Positions 1-5,849 are shown, numbered from the stretch's first letter. The stretch is 9,178 nucleotides of DNA from Acidimicrobiaceae bacterium (GCA_003133075.1 PKZN01000084.1:80404-89581), one strand, 5' to 3'. A program made the numbers and translations. Notes: generated by a model from the letters alone, not told the origin.

Positions 1-354
1 TCCTTCGAAGGTGTGGAGCGAGTGGTCGGTCTCGACGAGGGGTACCGCGCGCTCTGGTCGGGGCACCACCGCGATCGCGGCGAGAAGCTCACGTGGGACC
101 GAGCCGCCACCGTCGCCGCGTGGGAACGCGACGCCCAGCGCTTCGTGCCGCTCGGGGTGCTCGACGCGCCACGAATACGCGACGTACTCGACGAGCACGG
201 CTTCGCCGGCGCGCTGGAGGGTCGCCACGATGTCGCGAGGCGACACGTACTCGAAGCCTGGGCCAACGCTGCTCGTTTCGGTCAGGACGCTCGTGAGATC
301 ACCAGCGCCGTCGACCAGCTCTATCCCGCGTTGCAAGGACGCGGGGGTGTGCAC
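1..354 (-). CDS. Partial unrecognised protein, runs off the left edge (start uncertain)
   Basis: On the minus strand this frame has no stop from position 543 down to position 1, so the gene continues beyond the window. I do not recognise the product. The visible part contains a stretch with PGFEYVSPRDIVATLQ, a hydrophobic run AVLVEYVAYSWRV and a beta-like LLAAIAVVPRPERAVPLVE. It lies downstream of the coupling-protein gene in the same direction, so co-transcription is likely. Possible starts are GTG at 354, which leaves about 95 bases after the upstream stop, or ATG at 543, which would overlap the ATPase gene by 94 bases. Neither has a convincing ribosome binding site. By hand count over positions 1-450, the third position of this frame is G or C in about 82% of codons, against about 75% for the competing plus-strand frame (13-498). 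That mildly favours the minus strand. Confidence 0.4.
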   Translation of the reverse strand, partial: MHTPASLQRGIELVDGAGDLTSVLTETSSVGPGFEYVSPRDIVATLQRAGEAVLVEYVAYSWRVEHPERHEALGVAFPRGDGGGSVPRELLAAIAVVPRPERAVPLVETDHSLHTFEG

Positions 355-449
355 GAACGCTCGATCGGACTCGGCGAGGCACGAATGACGGGCCGGGTTC
401 GAGAACTCGGTCCGCGACCGCTGGAGCGAGGCGACCTCGACCAGTGGCG

Positions 450-1748
450 TCAGCGTTCTCGCGACGCCGGTCGCTCGCGCGAGGGTCGCTCGAGGTAGGG
501 ACGAAAGCGCTGATCGCGATAGGCGGGCGTCAGCTGGACCCATTTGAGGTGATTGTGCGCGTCCAGCCCCATCGCTTGGCCTTCACGACCCTGGGCCAGT
601 TCGCTCAAGGTCACCCGATCTCGCTCGATCCAGGTCGTCGAATGACCCACCGTTCGGCCCTTCTTGTCGCGCTGGACGCTCGGCGAGGGCGCGAGTTCGC
701 GACCCGCCAGGTGGCGAAGGATCTCTAAGGTGGAGCGATCCGCGATGCCCGGGAGGACGAGCGTCGTTGGAAATAGTGACAAGAACCCCTCGGCGGACGT
801 TCCCCACCGAGCCCGTGCTTGGCTGAGGTCTTGGAGGCAGGCGAGCGTGAGTACGCCTTGGCCACCACCCTCAGAGACGATGCTGGCGAGTCGGGGGAGG
901 GGCGCGACGTTGGCGAGTTCGTCGAGCGCCAGCAGCAGTCTCGCGCCCTCGGCGTGACGGTCGTAGGTGGCATGTACGAGTTCTTCGACGAGTCCGACCA
1001 CGAGGGGAATGGTGACGGCCTGGTACCGACTCGGCGCAACGACGTGGAGTTGGTGCGGACCCCGTAGGAACTCATCGACCTCGAGTGGCGCCTCGCGCGC
1101 AGCGGCCCGCGCGGCTTCGGTGCGCACCCCGGCGAACAGACCCGCCGCCGTCGACCAGATACTGGAGCGTTCGCGTTCTTCCGTCGCCAACACACCGTTT
1201 AGGAGGGACACCGAGGGGTGGTGTTCACCATGGCGCTCATTGAGTTCGTGCACGAGGTCGTCGCATCTTCGCTCGTCAATTCGTGACGCGAGTTGACCGA
1301 GGGACTCGTCGCGAAGTGCGCTCGCGTGCAGTAATGGCGCAACGAGTGCGCCCGCTCGTTCACTCCAATGGTCATCACCGCGATCGCCTCGACCTCGTCG
1401 CGCAACGTCCAATAAGCTCCGCGAAGCCAAAACTGCGCCGTCCCAAGTTAAAGATTGTCTTAAAGGTGAATAACCAATTCGTTGCACACCGGGCGGTGTA
1501 ACGACGGTTCCCGAGGGATCAAAGAGCAACGTTGCACCGTCACGACGTGCGCGCGACATCAGCGTTACGACATCACTCTTCGTCGACGTGATCACGCATG
1601 CGTCGCTCGTCATCAGGAGATTCGGAACGATGATCGAAGAAGTTTTTCCACTTCGCGTTGGACCTAACACGAGTGTTGAACGTTCGCGTCCACTCATCGC
1701 GTCGCCGTTTGCACCTCGTCCTAAGTACACGCCATCGTTCGAAAGCAT
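450..1748 (-). CDS. TraG/VirD4-type coupling protein-like ATPase lacking a membrane anchor
   Basis: This is a 432-aa P-loop ATPase of the type IV secretion/conjugative coupling protein family, which normally hands DNA or protein substrates to a transfer channel. The chosen ATG keeps the N-terminal DGVYLGRG stretch. Walker A is GPTRSGKT (residues 29-36), followed by ITSTKSDVV (53-61) and FDPSG (76-80). Walker B is LLLALDEL (271-278, acidic pair D276/E277), followed by SEGGGQG and CLQDLSQARARWG (304-316), a segment shared with actinobacterial TraG/TraD-like proteins. No transmembrane helices precede Walker A, whereas classical VirD4 is membrane anchored; many actinobacterial homologues are soluble. 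The frame stays open upstream to 2336, but that stretch is the antisense of the Lys-rich gene and is not counted. No ribosome binding site is visible; ATG at 1697 is an alternative start. Residues about 85-115 use AT-ending codons, including three TTA and an AGA, suggesting transfer. Role in conjugation is inferred; no relaxase or channel gene is seen. Confidence 0.88.
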   Translation of the reverse strand: MLSNDGVYLGRGANGDAMSGRERSTLVLGPTRSGKTSSIIVPNLLMTSDACVITSTKSDVVTLMSRARRDGATLLFDPSGTVVTPPGVQRIGYSPLRQSLTWDGAVLASRSLLDVARRGRGDRGDDHWSERAGALVAPLLHASALRDESLGQLASRIDERRCDDLVHELNERHGEHHPSVSLLNGVLATEERERSSIWSTAAGLFAGVRTEAARAAAREAPLEVDEFLRGPHQLHVVAPSRYQAVTIPLVVGLVEELVHATYDRHAEGARLLLALDELANVAPLPRLASIVSEGGGQGVLTLACLQDLSQARARWGTSAEGFLSLFPTTLVLPGIADRSTLEILRHLAGRELAPSPSVQRDKKGRTVGHSTTWIERDRVTLSELAQGREGQAMGLDAHNHLKWVQLTPAYRDQRFRPYLERPSRERPASRER

Positions 1749-1782
1749 CGTGCACCATCGGTCGTAAAAAACTTCGAAATAC

Positions 1783-1811
1783 TTGACATTGGTGTGAATA
1801 ACGACTGAACT
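1783..1811 (+). promoter_or_regulatory. Possible sigma70-like promoter (TTGACA, weak -10)
   Basis: A consensus -35 box TTGACA lies at 1783-1788. At 17-base spacing the hexamer is TGAACT (1806-1811), only 3 of 6 matches to TATAAT, so the assignment is weak. If used, transcription would start near 1818 and the Lys-rich gene at 2043 would have a leader of about 225 bases. Confidence 0.25.
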
Positions 1812-1828
1812 TTTAGATGTCCTTCTGC

Positions 1829-1872
1829 GGAGGAGGTACACGTTGTACTTTGCGTTGTTGCCAACGCGTTGA
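1829..1872 (+). promoter_or_regulatory. Orphan Shine-Dalgarno with mini reading frame and two hairpins
   Basis: GGAGGAGGT (1829-1837) nearly matches the full anti-Shine-Dalgarno sequence of 16S rRNA. Five bases later a TTG (1843) opens a nine-codon frame (MYFALLPTR) that stops at TGA 1870-1872. The same segment carries the inverted repeat GTACA-CGT-TGTAC (1836-1848), which includes the last bases of the ribosome site, and GCGTTG-TTGC-CAACGC (1852-1867). It could be a leader peptide, an operator or a structured 5' UTR. Only the sequence motifs are seen; function is inferred. Confidence 0.3.
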
Positions 1873-1940
1873 CGACGCTTCTTCGCGCAAGGACCGTGCA
1901 CTGCGATCAGTCGCCGTACAGCCGTGAGGTTGGGTGGCAC

Positions 1941-2015
1941 ATGGCCGAGTACACGAGATATCAATGCGGTGACTGCAGTGAGAACACCATCGAGGTGCCT
2001 CTGGTCCCAATTTGA
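1941..2015 (+). CDS. Possible 24-aa peptide with a CxxC pair
   Basis: An ATG-initiated frame of 24 codons encodes a peptide that begins MAEYTRYQCGDCSENTIEV and ends with PLVPI before TGA at 2013-2015. The CGDC pair resembles one knuckle of a zinc ribbon, but only one is present. GAGG at 1926-1929 sits about 11 bases before the ATG, so the ribosome site is poor. The frame ends 27 bases before the GTG of the Lys-rich gene, so it could be an upstream leader frame or simply chance. I recognise no family. Confidence 0.2.
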   Translation: MAEYTRYQCGDCSENTIEVPLVPI

Positions 2016-2031
2016 TTCAACGTTGAGTCCC

Positions 2032-2038
2032 AAGGAGG
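2032..2038 (+). promoter_or_regulatory. Ribosome binding site of the Lys-rich protein gene
   Basis: AAGGAGG lies 4 bases before the GTG at 2043. It fixes that GTG as the start and contrasts with most other genes in this window, which lack such a site. Confidence 0.8.
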
Positions 2039-2042
2039 GAAA

Positions 2043-2312
2043 GTGGCACCAGCCGCGAAGAAGAAGGCTCCAGCCAAGAAGGCTCCAGCCAAGAAGAAGG
2101 CCGCAGCGAAGAAGGCTCCGGCTAAGAAGAAGGCCGCAGCGAAGAAGGCTCCGGCTAAGAAGAAGGCCGTAGCCAAGAAGGCTCCCGCTAAGAAGAAGGC
2201 CGCAGCGAAGAAGGCTCCGGCTAAGAAGAAGGCCGTAGCCAAGAAGCGCCCGGCTGCGAAGAAGGCCGCGAAGAAGCGTCCCGCAGCGAAGAAGGCAGCA
2301 GCCAAGAAGTAA
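2043..2312 (+). CDS. Stand-alone histone-H1-like Lys/Ala/Pro-rich repeat protein
   Basis: This 89-aa protein has about 38 Lys and 2 Arg, with the rest nearly all Ala, Pro and Val. It has no acidic, aromatic or Cys residues, so it must be very basic and disordered. Residues 20-63 are four copies of an 11-residue unit (A[AV]AKKAPAKKK); the C-terminal part switches to RPAAKK units (69-89). Such sequences occur as C-terminal tails on actinobacterial HU proteins and in eukaryotic histone H1, where they bind DNA without base specificity. Here there is no HU domain. A nucleoid-compacting or DNA/RNA-binding role is inferred. The GTG start is set by AAGGAGG upstream, and the gene is single, followed by a strong terminator. 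It faces away from the coupling ATPase, and no functional link to it is shown. Confidence 0.85.
   Translation: MAPAAKKKAPAKKAPAKKKAAAKKAPAKKKAAAKKAPAKKKAVAKKAPAKKKAAAKKAPAKKKAVAKKRPAAKKAAKKRPAAKKAAAKK
2100..2231 (+). repeat. Four tandem 33-base coding repeats
   Basis: Codons 20-63 of the Lys-rich gene form four head-to-tail 33-base units, each coding for AAAKKAPAKKK or AVAKKAPAKKK. Copies differ mainly by GCA-to-GTA and synonymous changes. Such an array is prone to gain or loss of whole units by slippage without breaking the frame. Confidence 0.85.
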
Positions 2313-2332
2313 CTCCTTTCCCTTAGGAGAGT

Positions 2333-2366
2333 GCATTCGAGGGGGTCGAAAGACCCCCTCGAATGC
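2333..2366. terminator. Strong bidirectional hairpin terminator
   Basis: A perfect 15-bp stem (2333-2347 with 2352-2366) has a run of five G:C pairs and a GAAA loop. It sits between the stop of the Lys-rich gene (2312) and the stop of the convergent cofC (2370), so it can serve both. There is no long T tract on either side. A weaker hairpin CTCCT/AGGAG (2313-2329) precedes it directly after the Lys-rich stop codon. Confidence 0.85.
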
Positions 2367-2369
2367 CGT

Positions 2370-2918
2370 CTAGGGCGAGGTGATGTCGCCCGGCTCGTCG
2401 ACGTCGAAGCGCCACGGGCTGTCGGTGATGAGGTGACAGGTGACGTCGAGTCGTCGCGCTTCTTCACGGTGACGTAGCGCGGAATCCTCGCCGTAAAAGA
2501 ACCGGAACTCGAGACCCGTCGGTACGACGAGGACGTTCGTGCCGGTGGCGAGGTGATCGGTCACGATCGTTACGCCGTCTAACGGATCGAAGGCACCGAG
2601 GCCTTCGGGGAATCGCAGGTCGCCGTGGGCGATGATGAGTCGGTCGTAGCGCTTGGCGAGTACCTGGTAGGCCCGTTGGACTGAATCATTCAGGCTCGAC
2701 GCATCACTGACGAGTGGCTCGGCGCCACGTTCGAGGGCGAAGGCTGTGGCTGCGGCGGACTCACTCAGCACGATGACGTGACGCGGGGCGCAGGCGCTGA
2801 GCACCCCATCAGCGAGCTGGCGCACCAACGTGGAGACTTGGTCCACTCCGCCTCGTCGAAGTCGATCCTTGGCGACGTCAAAGGCCTTGAGCGGCACCAC
2901 CACGACGTCTCGGACCAT
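2370..2918 (-). CDS. cofC: 2-phospho-L-lactate / phosphoenolpyruvate guanylyltransferase (F420 biosynthesis)
   Basis: This 182-aa nucleotidyltransferase of the CofC/FbiD family is cytoplasmic and uses GTP to activate 2-phospholactate (archaea) or phosphoenolpyruvate (as shown for mycobacterial FbiD). The guanylylated product feeds CofD/FbiA in making coenzyme F420. Visible motifs are N-terminal VVVPLKAFDVAKDRL (6-20), the metal-binding-type AHGDLRFP (97-104), GTN (126-128), the diagnostic FRFFYGEDSALRH (138-150) and the terminal FDVDEPGDI (171-179). Length is slightly below the usual 200 or so. ATG at 2918 has no clear Shine-Dalgarno but has TAGGAT 8 bases upstream, so a leaderless mRNA is likely. 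It diverges from rnhB and no other F420 genes are in the window. Which phospho-substrate it uses cannot be told from sequence alone. Confidence 0.9.
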   Translation of the reverse strand: MVRDVVVVPLKAFDVAKDRLRRGGVDQVSTLVRQLADGVLSACAPRHVIVLSESAAATAFALERGAEPLVSDASSLNDSVQRAYQVLAKRYDRLIIAHGDLRFPEGLGAFDPLDGVTIVTDHLATGTNVLVVPTGLEFRFFYGEDSALRHREEARRLDVTCHLITDSPWRFDVDEPGDITSP

Positions 2919-2926
2919 GGGGATGA

Positions 2927-2932
2927 ATCCTA
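2927..2932 (-). promoter_or_regulatory. -10 box of cofC (TAGGAT), near-leaderless
   Basis: Minus-strand TAGGAT (TANNNT) ends 8 bases before the cofC ATG. A start site 6-7 bases after the box would give an mRNA with 0-2 leader bases. No clear -35 box is seen. Confidence 0.45.
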
Positions 2933-2949
2933 TGGGGCACCACGCTCAC

Positions 2950-2955
2950 TACGAT
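2950..2955 (+). promoter_or_regulatory. -10 box of rnhB (TACGAT), leaderless
   Basis: TACGAT ends 6 bases before the GTG at 2962, which would make the G of that GTG the first transcribed base. This is the main reason for preferring GTG 2962 over the upstream ATGs (2917, 2923, 2932). No -35 box is evident. Confidence 0.45.
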
Positions 2956-2961
2956 TTTGGG

Positions 2962-3627
2962 GTGCGCACGCTGCCGACGGACCTTCTGGCCCTCGAGCGC
3001 TCCCTGTTGGCGGAGGGTCACCTCGTGGTGGGCATCGATGAAGTGGGTCGCGGCGCGCTGGCGGGCCCCCTCACCGTTGGGGCCGTGGTGATCACTTGCG
3101 ACGCCGAACCACCGTCGGGACTGACCGACTCGAAGGTCCTTCGTGCTCGCGAGCGTGAGGCGCTGATTGAGCCGATAGAGCGGTGGTGCGCGGCCTGGTC
3201 GCTCGGCTCGGTGAGCGCCACCGAGATAGACCGGTGGGGCCTGCGCCTGGCGTTGGCCGTCGCTGCGACCCGAGCCATGGACCGGCTCCCCTGTGCACCC
3301 ACCCACGCACTCATCGACGGATCCTTCAATCTCCTCGACGCGCCACTGCGTCTCGAGGATGAAGCTCTCGGTGCCCCGACACTCGCCTACGCCGATCTGT
3401 CCCATACGACGGTGGTGCGCGGTGACGCGCGCTGCGCGAGTATCGCCGCCGCGTCGGTGCTCGCCAAGGTGCACCGCGACCGGACGATGCGCCGCCTCGC
3501 CGAGGAGTTTCCCGCCTACGGATGGGACGCCAACAAGGGGTACGGGGTCGCGGCGCACCGTTCGGCGATTGAAAATCGCGGTCCCTGCGACTACCACCGT
3601 CGGACCTGGCGACTCACCGCGAACTAG
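2962..3627 (+). CDS. rnhB: Ribonuclease HII
   Basis: RNase HII is a cytoplasmic endonuclease that cuts the RNA strand of RNA-DNA hybrids and nicks at single ribonucleotides misinserted in DNA. From GTG 2962 it has 221 residues, within the family range. GIDEVGRGALAGPL (24-37) supplies catalytic D26 and E27, followed by DSK (56-58). IDG supplies D119, and RGDARCASIAAASVLAKVHRD (153-173) supplies D155 by analogy with E. coli D16, E17, D108 and D126. KGYG (192-195) is also present. All four catalytic acids are therefore there. The spacing D119-D155 is 36 residues, about twice that of E. coli, so there is an extra loop there. ATG 2932 would add 10 residues; the frame is open back to 2830 but that stretch is antisense to cofC. 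Confidence 0.93.
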   Translation: MRTLPTDLLALERSLLAEGHLVVGIDEVGRGALAGPLTVGAVVITCDAEPPSGLTDSKVLRAREREALIEPIERWCAAWSLGSVSATEIDRWGLRLALAVAATRAMDRLPCAPTHALIDGSFNLLDAPLRLEDEALGAPTLAYADLSHTTVVRGDARCASIAAASVLAKVHRDRTMRRLAEEFPAYGWDANKGYGVAAHRSAIENRGPCDYHRRTWRLTAN

Positions 3628-3637
3628 TCCGAAAACA

Positions 3638-3654
3638 CCCGAAGGGGCCTCGGG
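3638..3654 (+). terminator. Weak hairpin after rnhB
   Basis: CCCGA (3638-3642) pairs with TCGGG (3650-3654) across a 7-base loop, 10 bases after the rnhB stop. A competing stem, GGGCC with GGCCC, overlaps it. No T tract follows, so termination is only a possibility. Confidence 0.2.
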
Positions 3655-3692
3655 TAGGCCCACGGCGACCCGGGGAAAAGGCCGCCAAAGAG

Positions 3693-3698
3693 TAGGCT
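3693..3698 (+). promoter_or_regulatory. -10 box of the fused ABC ATPase gene (TAGGCT)
   Basis: TAGGCT ends 9 bases before the ATG at 3708, predicting a leader of about 2-3 bases. There is no Shine-Dalgarno before this ATG and no clear -35 box. Confidence 0.45.
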
Positions 3699-3707
3699 TG
3701 CGGGACC

Positions 3708-5747
3708 ATGCCGTCACTGCTCTCGGTGAACAATCTGAAGGTTCAGTTCACCACCCGAAACATGTTCGCGACCGCGGTTGACGACTTCTCACTCGAAATT
3801 GGCCCCGGGGAGTGCGTGGGACTCGTGGGGGAGTCCGGGTGCGGCAAGACCACCACGGGACTGGCGATTATGCGACTACTCCCGGGAAATGGGCGCATCG
3901 CCTCGGGCAGCGTGGTGCTTGACGGCGTGGACATGGCCTCGCTCAGTGAGAAGCAGATGCAAGCGATGCGCGGCGACGCCGTGGCGCTGATTCCCCAAGA
4001 CCCGATGAGTTCGCTCAACCCCACCACCAAGATCGGCCGTCAGATCGGTGAAGGCCTGCGGATCCATCGCGGGGCGAGCGAGGAGGAGGCGCGCAAACGC
4101 GCTCTCGAAGTCTTAGAGATGGTCGACATGCCTCGACCGAGTGAGCGTCTCGATCAGTACCCCTTCGAGCTCTCCGGTGGCCTGCGCCAACGCGTGATCA
4201 TCGCCATGGGGCTGGTCTGTTCGCCCAAGTTGCTCATCGCCGACGAGCCCACGACCGCCCTCGACGTCACGATTCAAGCGCAGATCCTCGACATCTTGGA
4301 CAACCTGCGCAAGGACCTCGGCATGTCGGTGCTGCTCATCACCCACGACATGGGTGTGATTGCCGGCCGCACCGATCGAGTCGTGGTCATGTACGGCGGC
4401 AAGAAGGCCGAAGAGTCCCCCACCGACGAGCTCTTTCGCTCGATGCGCCACCCCTACACCCAGGCCCTGCTCGCCTCGATGCCGAGCCTGGAGACGGCGT
4501 CGAAGCAAAAGCTCACCTCGATCGCGGGCATGCCGCCGGACCTCTCGAAGGTCATCGTCGCCTGTCGATTCGCGCCACGCTGTCGTTACGCGACGGATCA
4601 GTGCCGACTCGAGGACCCACCGTTGACGGGCGACACGACGCACCGATTCGCGTGCTTTCACCCCGTCGACGGCGCGCTGGACACCATTGTCACCACGCCC
4701 GTCTCCGCGGCGACCGTCGCCGCCACCGAGCACGTTGAACTGGCGCGCGTGGAGCATCTGGTCAAGGAGTTCCCCATCAAGGCGGGGCTCGTTCGCCACA
4801 AGGTCGGTGCGGTGCACGCCGTGTCCGACGTCAGCTTTACCATCAATGCGGGCGAAACCTTCGGTTTGGTCGGAGAGTCGGGGTGCGGCAAGACGACTAT
4901 CGGTCGCATGCTCGTGGGACTCGAGCCAGTAACCAGTGGGGCGATCTACTTCGACGACAAGATCGTCTCGGCCAAGGGGTACAAGCCCACCAAGGCCGAC
5001 CGACGGAACCGGCAGATGATGTTCCAGGACCCCTATTCGTCGCTCAACCCTCGTATGAAAGTCGGCCAGATTCTCGGTGAACCGCTCCTGGTGCAGCACG
5101 AAGGTACCCGGGCCCAACAAGGTGAGCGCGTAAAGGAACTCCTTGCCGCGGTGGGTCTCGATCCCTTAGCGTCGGATCGTTACCCTCACGAGTTCTCCGG
5201 CGGCCAGCGTCAGCGAATCGGTTTCGCTCGGGCGCTTGCGCTCAATCCCCGATTGATTGTCGCCGACGAACCGGTCTCCGCCCTTGACGTCTCGGTGCAG
5301 GCGCAGATCTTGAATCTGATGAAGGACCTGCAGCGCGAACACAACCTTGCCTACGTCATGGTGAGCCACGACCTCGCAGTCGTTTACTACATGGCCGACA
5401 CCATCGCCGTCATGTACTTGGGCAAGATCGTAGAAATCGGCGACGCCGAATCAGTCTTTCGTTCCCCGGCTCATCCCTATACGCAAGGACTCTTGGACGT
5501 CGTGCCCGTGCCCGATCCGGTCGAGGCGCGTCGCCGCCGGGGACTCCAAGTGACCGGAGAGTTGCCGTCCCCGGTCAACCCGCCATCGGGATGTCGATTC
5601 AGAACGCGCTGCCCGAAAGTCCAGGAGATCTGCGCGGTCGAAGAGCCGCTGCTTCAGGACTTTTCGCTGACCCAGCGAGCCGCGTGCCACTTCCCGATGA
5701 AGACGCCGGTTTCCATAGGCGCCGCTTCGGTAAGTTCGTCGAACTAG
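3708..5747 (+). CDS. Fused dipeptide/oligopeptide ABC importer ATPase (DppD-DppF type)
   Basis: This 679-aa protein carries both ATPase subunits of a peptide/nickel-type ABC importer in one chain, as in GsiA. Half one (about 1-320): Walker A GESGCGKT (41-48), Q97, signature LSGGLRQR (155-162), Walker B LLIADEPT (175-182), switch H213. Half two (about 345-665): Walker A GESGCGKT (389-396), Q440, signature FSGGQRQR (496-503), Walker B LIVADEPV (516-523), H554. Both nucleotide sites look intact. Each half ends in the family's oligopeptide-transporter C-terminal domain, with four Cys each (C286, C292, C299, C316; C629, C635, C642, C660). This pattern holds a [4Fe-4S] cluster in a characterised DppD. 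It acts on the inner face of the membrane, presumably with the two permeases encoded at 6796-8696 on the opposite strand. No Shine-Dalgarno is seen; TAGGCT suggests near-leaderless expression. Confidence 0.95.
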   Translation: MPSLLSVNNLKVQFTTRNMFATAVDDFSLEIGPGECVGLVGESGCGKTTTGLAIMRLLPGNGRIASGSVVLDGVDMASLSEKQMQAMRGDAVALIPQDPMSSLNPTTKIGRQIGEGLRIHRGASEEEARKRALEVLEMVDMPRPSERLDQYPFELSGGLRQRVIIAMGLVCSPKLLIADEPTTALDVTIQAQILDILDNLRKDLGMSVLLITHDMGVIAGRTDRVVVMYGGKKAEESPTDELFRSMRHPYTQALLASMPSLETASKQKLTSIAGMPPDLSKVIVACRFAPRCRYATDQCRLEDPPLTGDTTHRFACFHPVDGALDTIVTTPVSAATVAATEHVELARVEHLVKEFPIKAGLVRHKVGAVHAVSDVSFTINAGETFGLVGESGCGKTTIGRMLVGLEPVTSGAIYFDDKIVSAKGYKPTKADRRNRQMMFQDPYSSLNPRMKVGQILGEPLLVQHEGTRAQQGERVKELLAAVGLDPLASDRYPHEFSGGQRQRIGFARALALNPRLIVADEPVSALDVSVQAQILNLMKDLQREHNLAYVMVSHDLAVVYYMADTIAVMYLGKIVEIGDAESVFRSPAHPYTQGLLDVVPVPDPVEARRRRGLQVTGELPSPVNPPSGCRFRTRCPKVQEICAVEEPLLQDFSLTQRAACHFPMKTPVSIGAASVSSSN

Positions 5748-5749
5748 TT

Positions 5750-5800
5750 CGCCGCGGCCCCGGGGTAGTCGAGGTGACGCCCTACTCGGCGGCGTTTATT
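5750..5800 (+). terminator. Possible terminator of the ATPase gene
   Basis: CGCCG (5750-5754) can pair with CGGCG (5790-5794), with an inner GTAG/CTAC pairing (5765-5768 and 5782-5785), followed by the T-rich TTTATTT. The stem is interrupted, so support is weak. Confidence 0.25.
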
Positions 5801-5815
5801 TCGCAGCGCCTCGTG

Positions 5816-5821
5816 TACCAT
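5816..5821 (+). promoter_or_regulatory. Possible -10 box (TACCAT) before the secreted protein gene
   Basis: TACCAT fits TANNNT and lies 28 bases before the TTG start, leaving room for a ribosome site (GGGAG, 5835-5839). TTTATT at 5795-5800 is a poor -35 at 15-base spacing. Confidence 0.25.
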
Positions 5822-5849
5822 CACATTCGAGCGCGGGAGTGGGGCTGAG

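Larger units (their letters stand above)
1749..2042. other. Divergent intergenic region with structured leader features
   Basis: These 294 bases lie between the divergent ATPase and Lys-rich protein genes and are visibly poorer in G+C than the flanking genes. I see no confident protein gene. The region holds a TTGACA box (1783-1788), a strong Shine-Dalgarno-like GGAGGAGGT (1829-1837), two small hairpins (1836-1848 and 1852-1867), a 24-codon frame with a CxxC pair (1941-2015), and the true ribosome binding site of the Lys-rich gene (2032-2038). Regulation of both flanking genes presumably resides here. Confidence 0.6.

Noticed and set aside
13..498. Plus-strand frame of 161 codons at the left end
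   Set aside because: It lies antisense to the minus frame, has lower third-position GC (about 75% against 82%), no ribosome site and no recognised family. Not fully excluded.
2100..2231. CRISPR-like or satellite repeat
   Set aside because: The 33-base units are contiguous, in frame and code for a regular basic peptide; there are no spacers.
1749..2336. Extension of the minus-strand ATPase frame up to a 628-residue protein
   Set aside because: The extra N terminus is Leu/Ser/Arg/Cys-rich nonsense produced by reading the antisense of the Lys-rich repeats; family motifs begin only near residue 200 of that frame.
1961..2467. Phe/Ala-rich minus-strand frame of 168 codons
   Set aside because: Another antisense frame of the Lys-rich repeats; the AAFFLAGAFF pattern simply mirrors the AAG-rich codons.
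2878..3717. Minus-strand frame of 279 codons over rnhB
   Set aside because: Antisense shadow of a gene with all RNase HII catalytic motifs; composition is Arg/Gly/His-rich without domain likeness.
4113..5120. Minus-strand frame of 335 codons over the fused ATPase gene
   Set aside because: Antisense of a gene with complete ABC motifs; common shadow in high-GC DNA.
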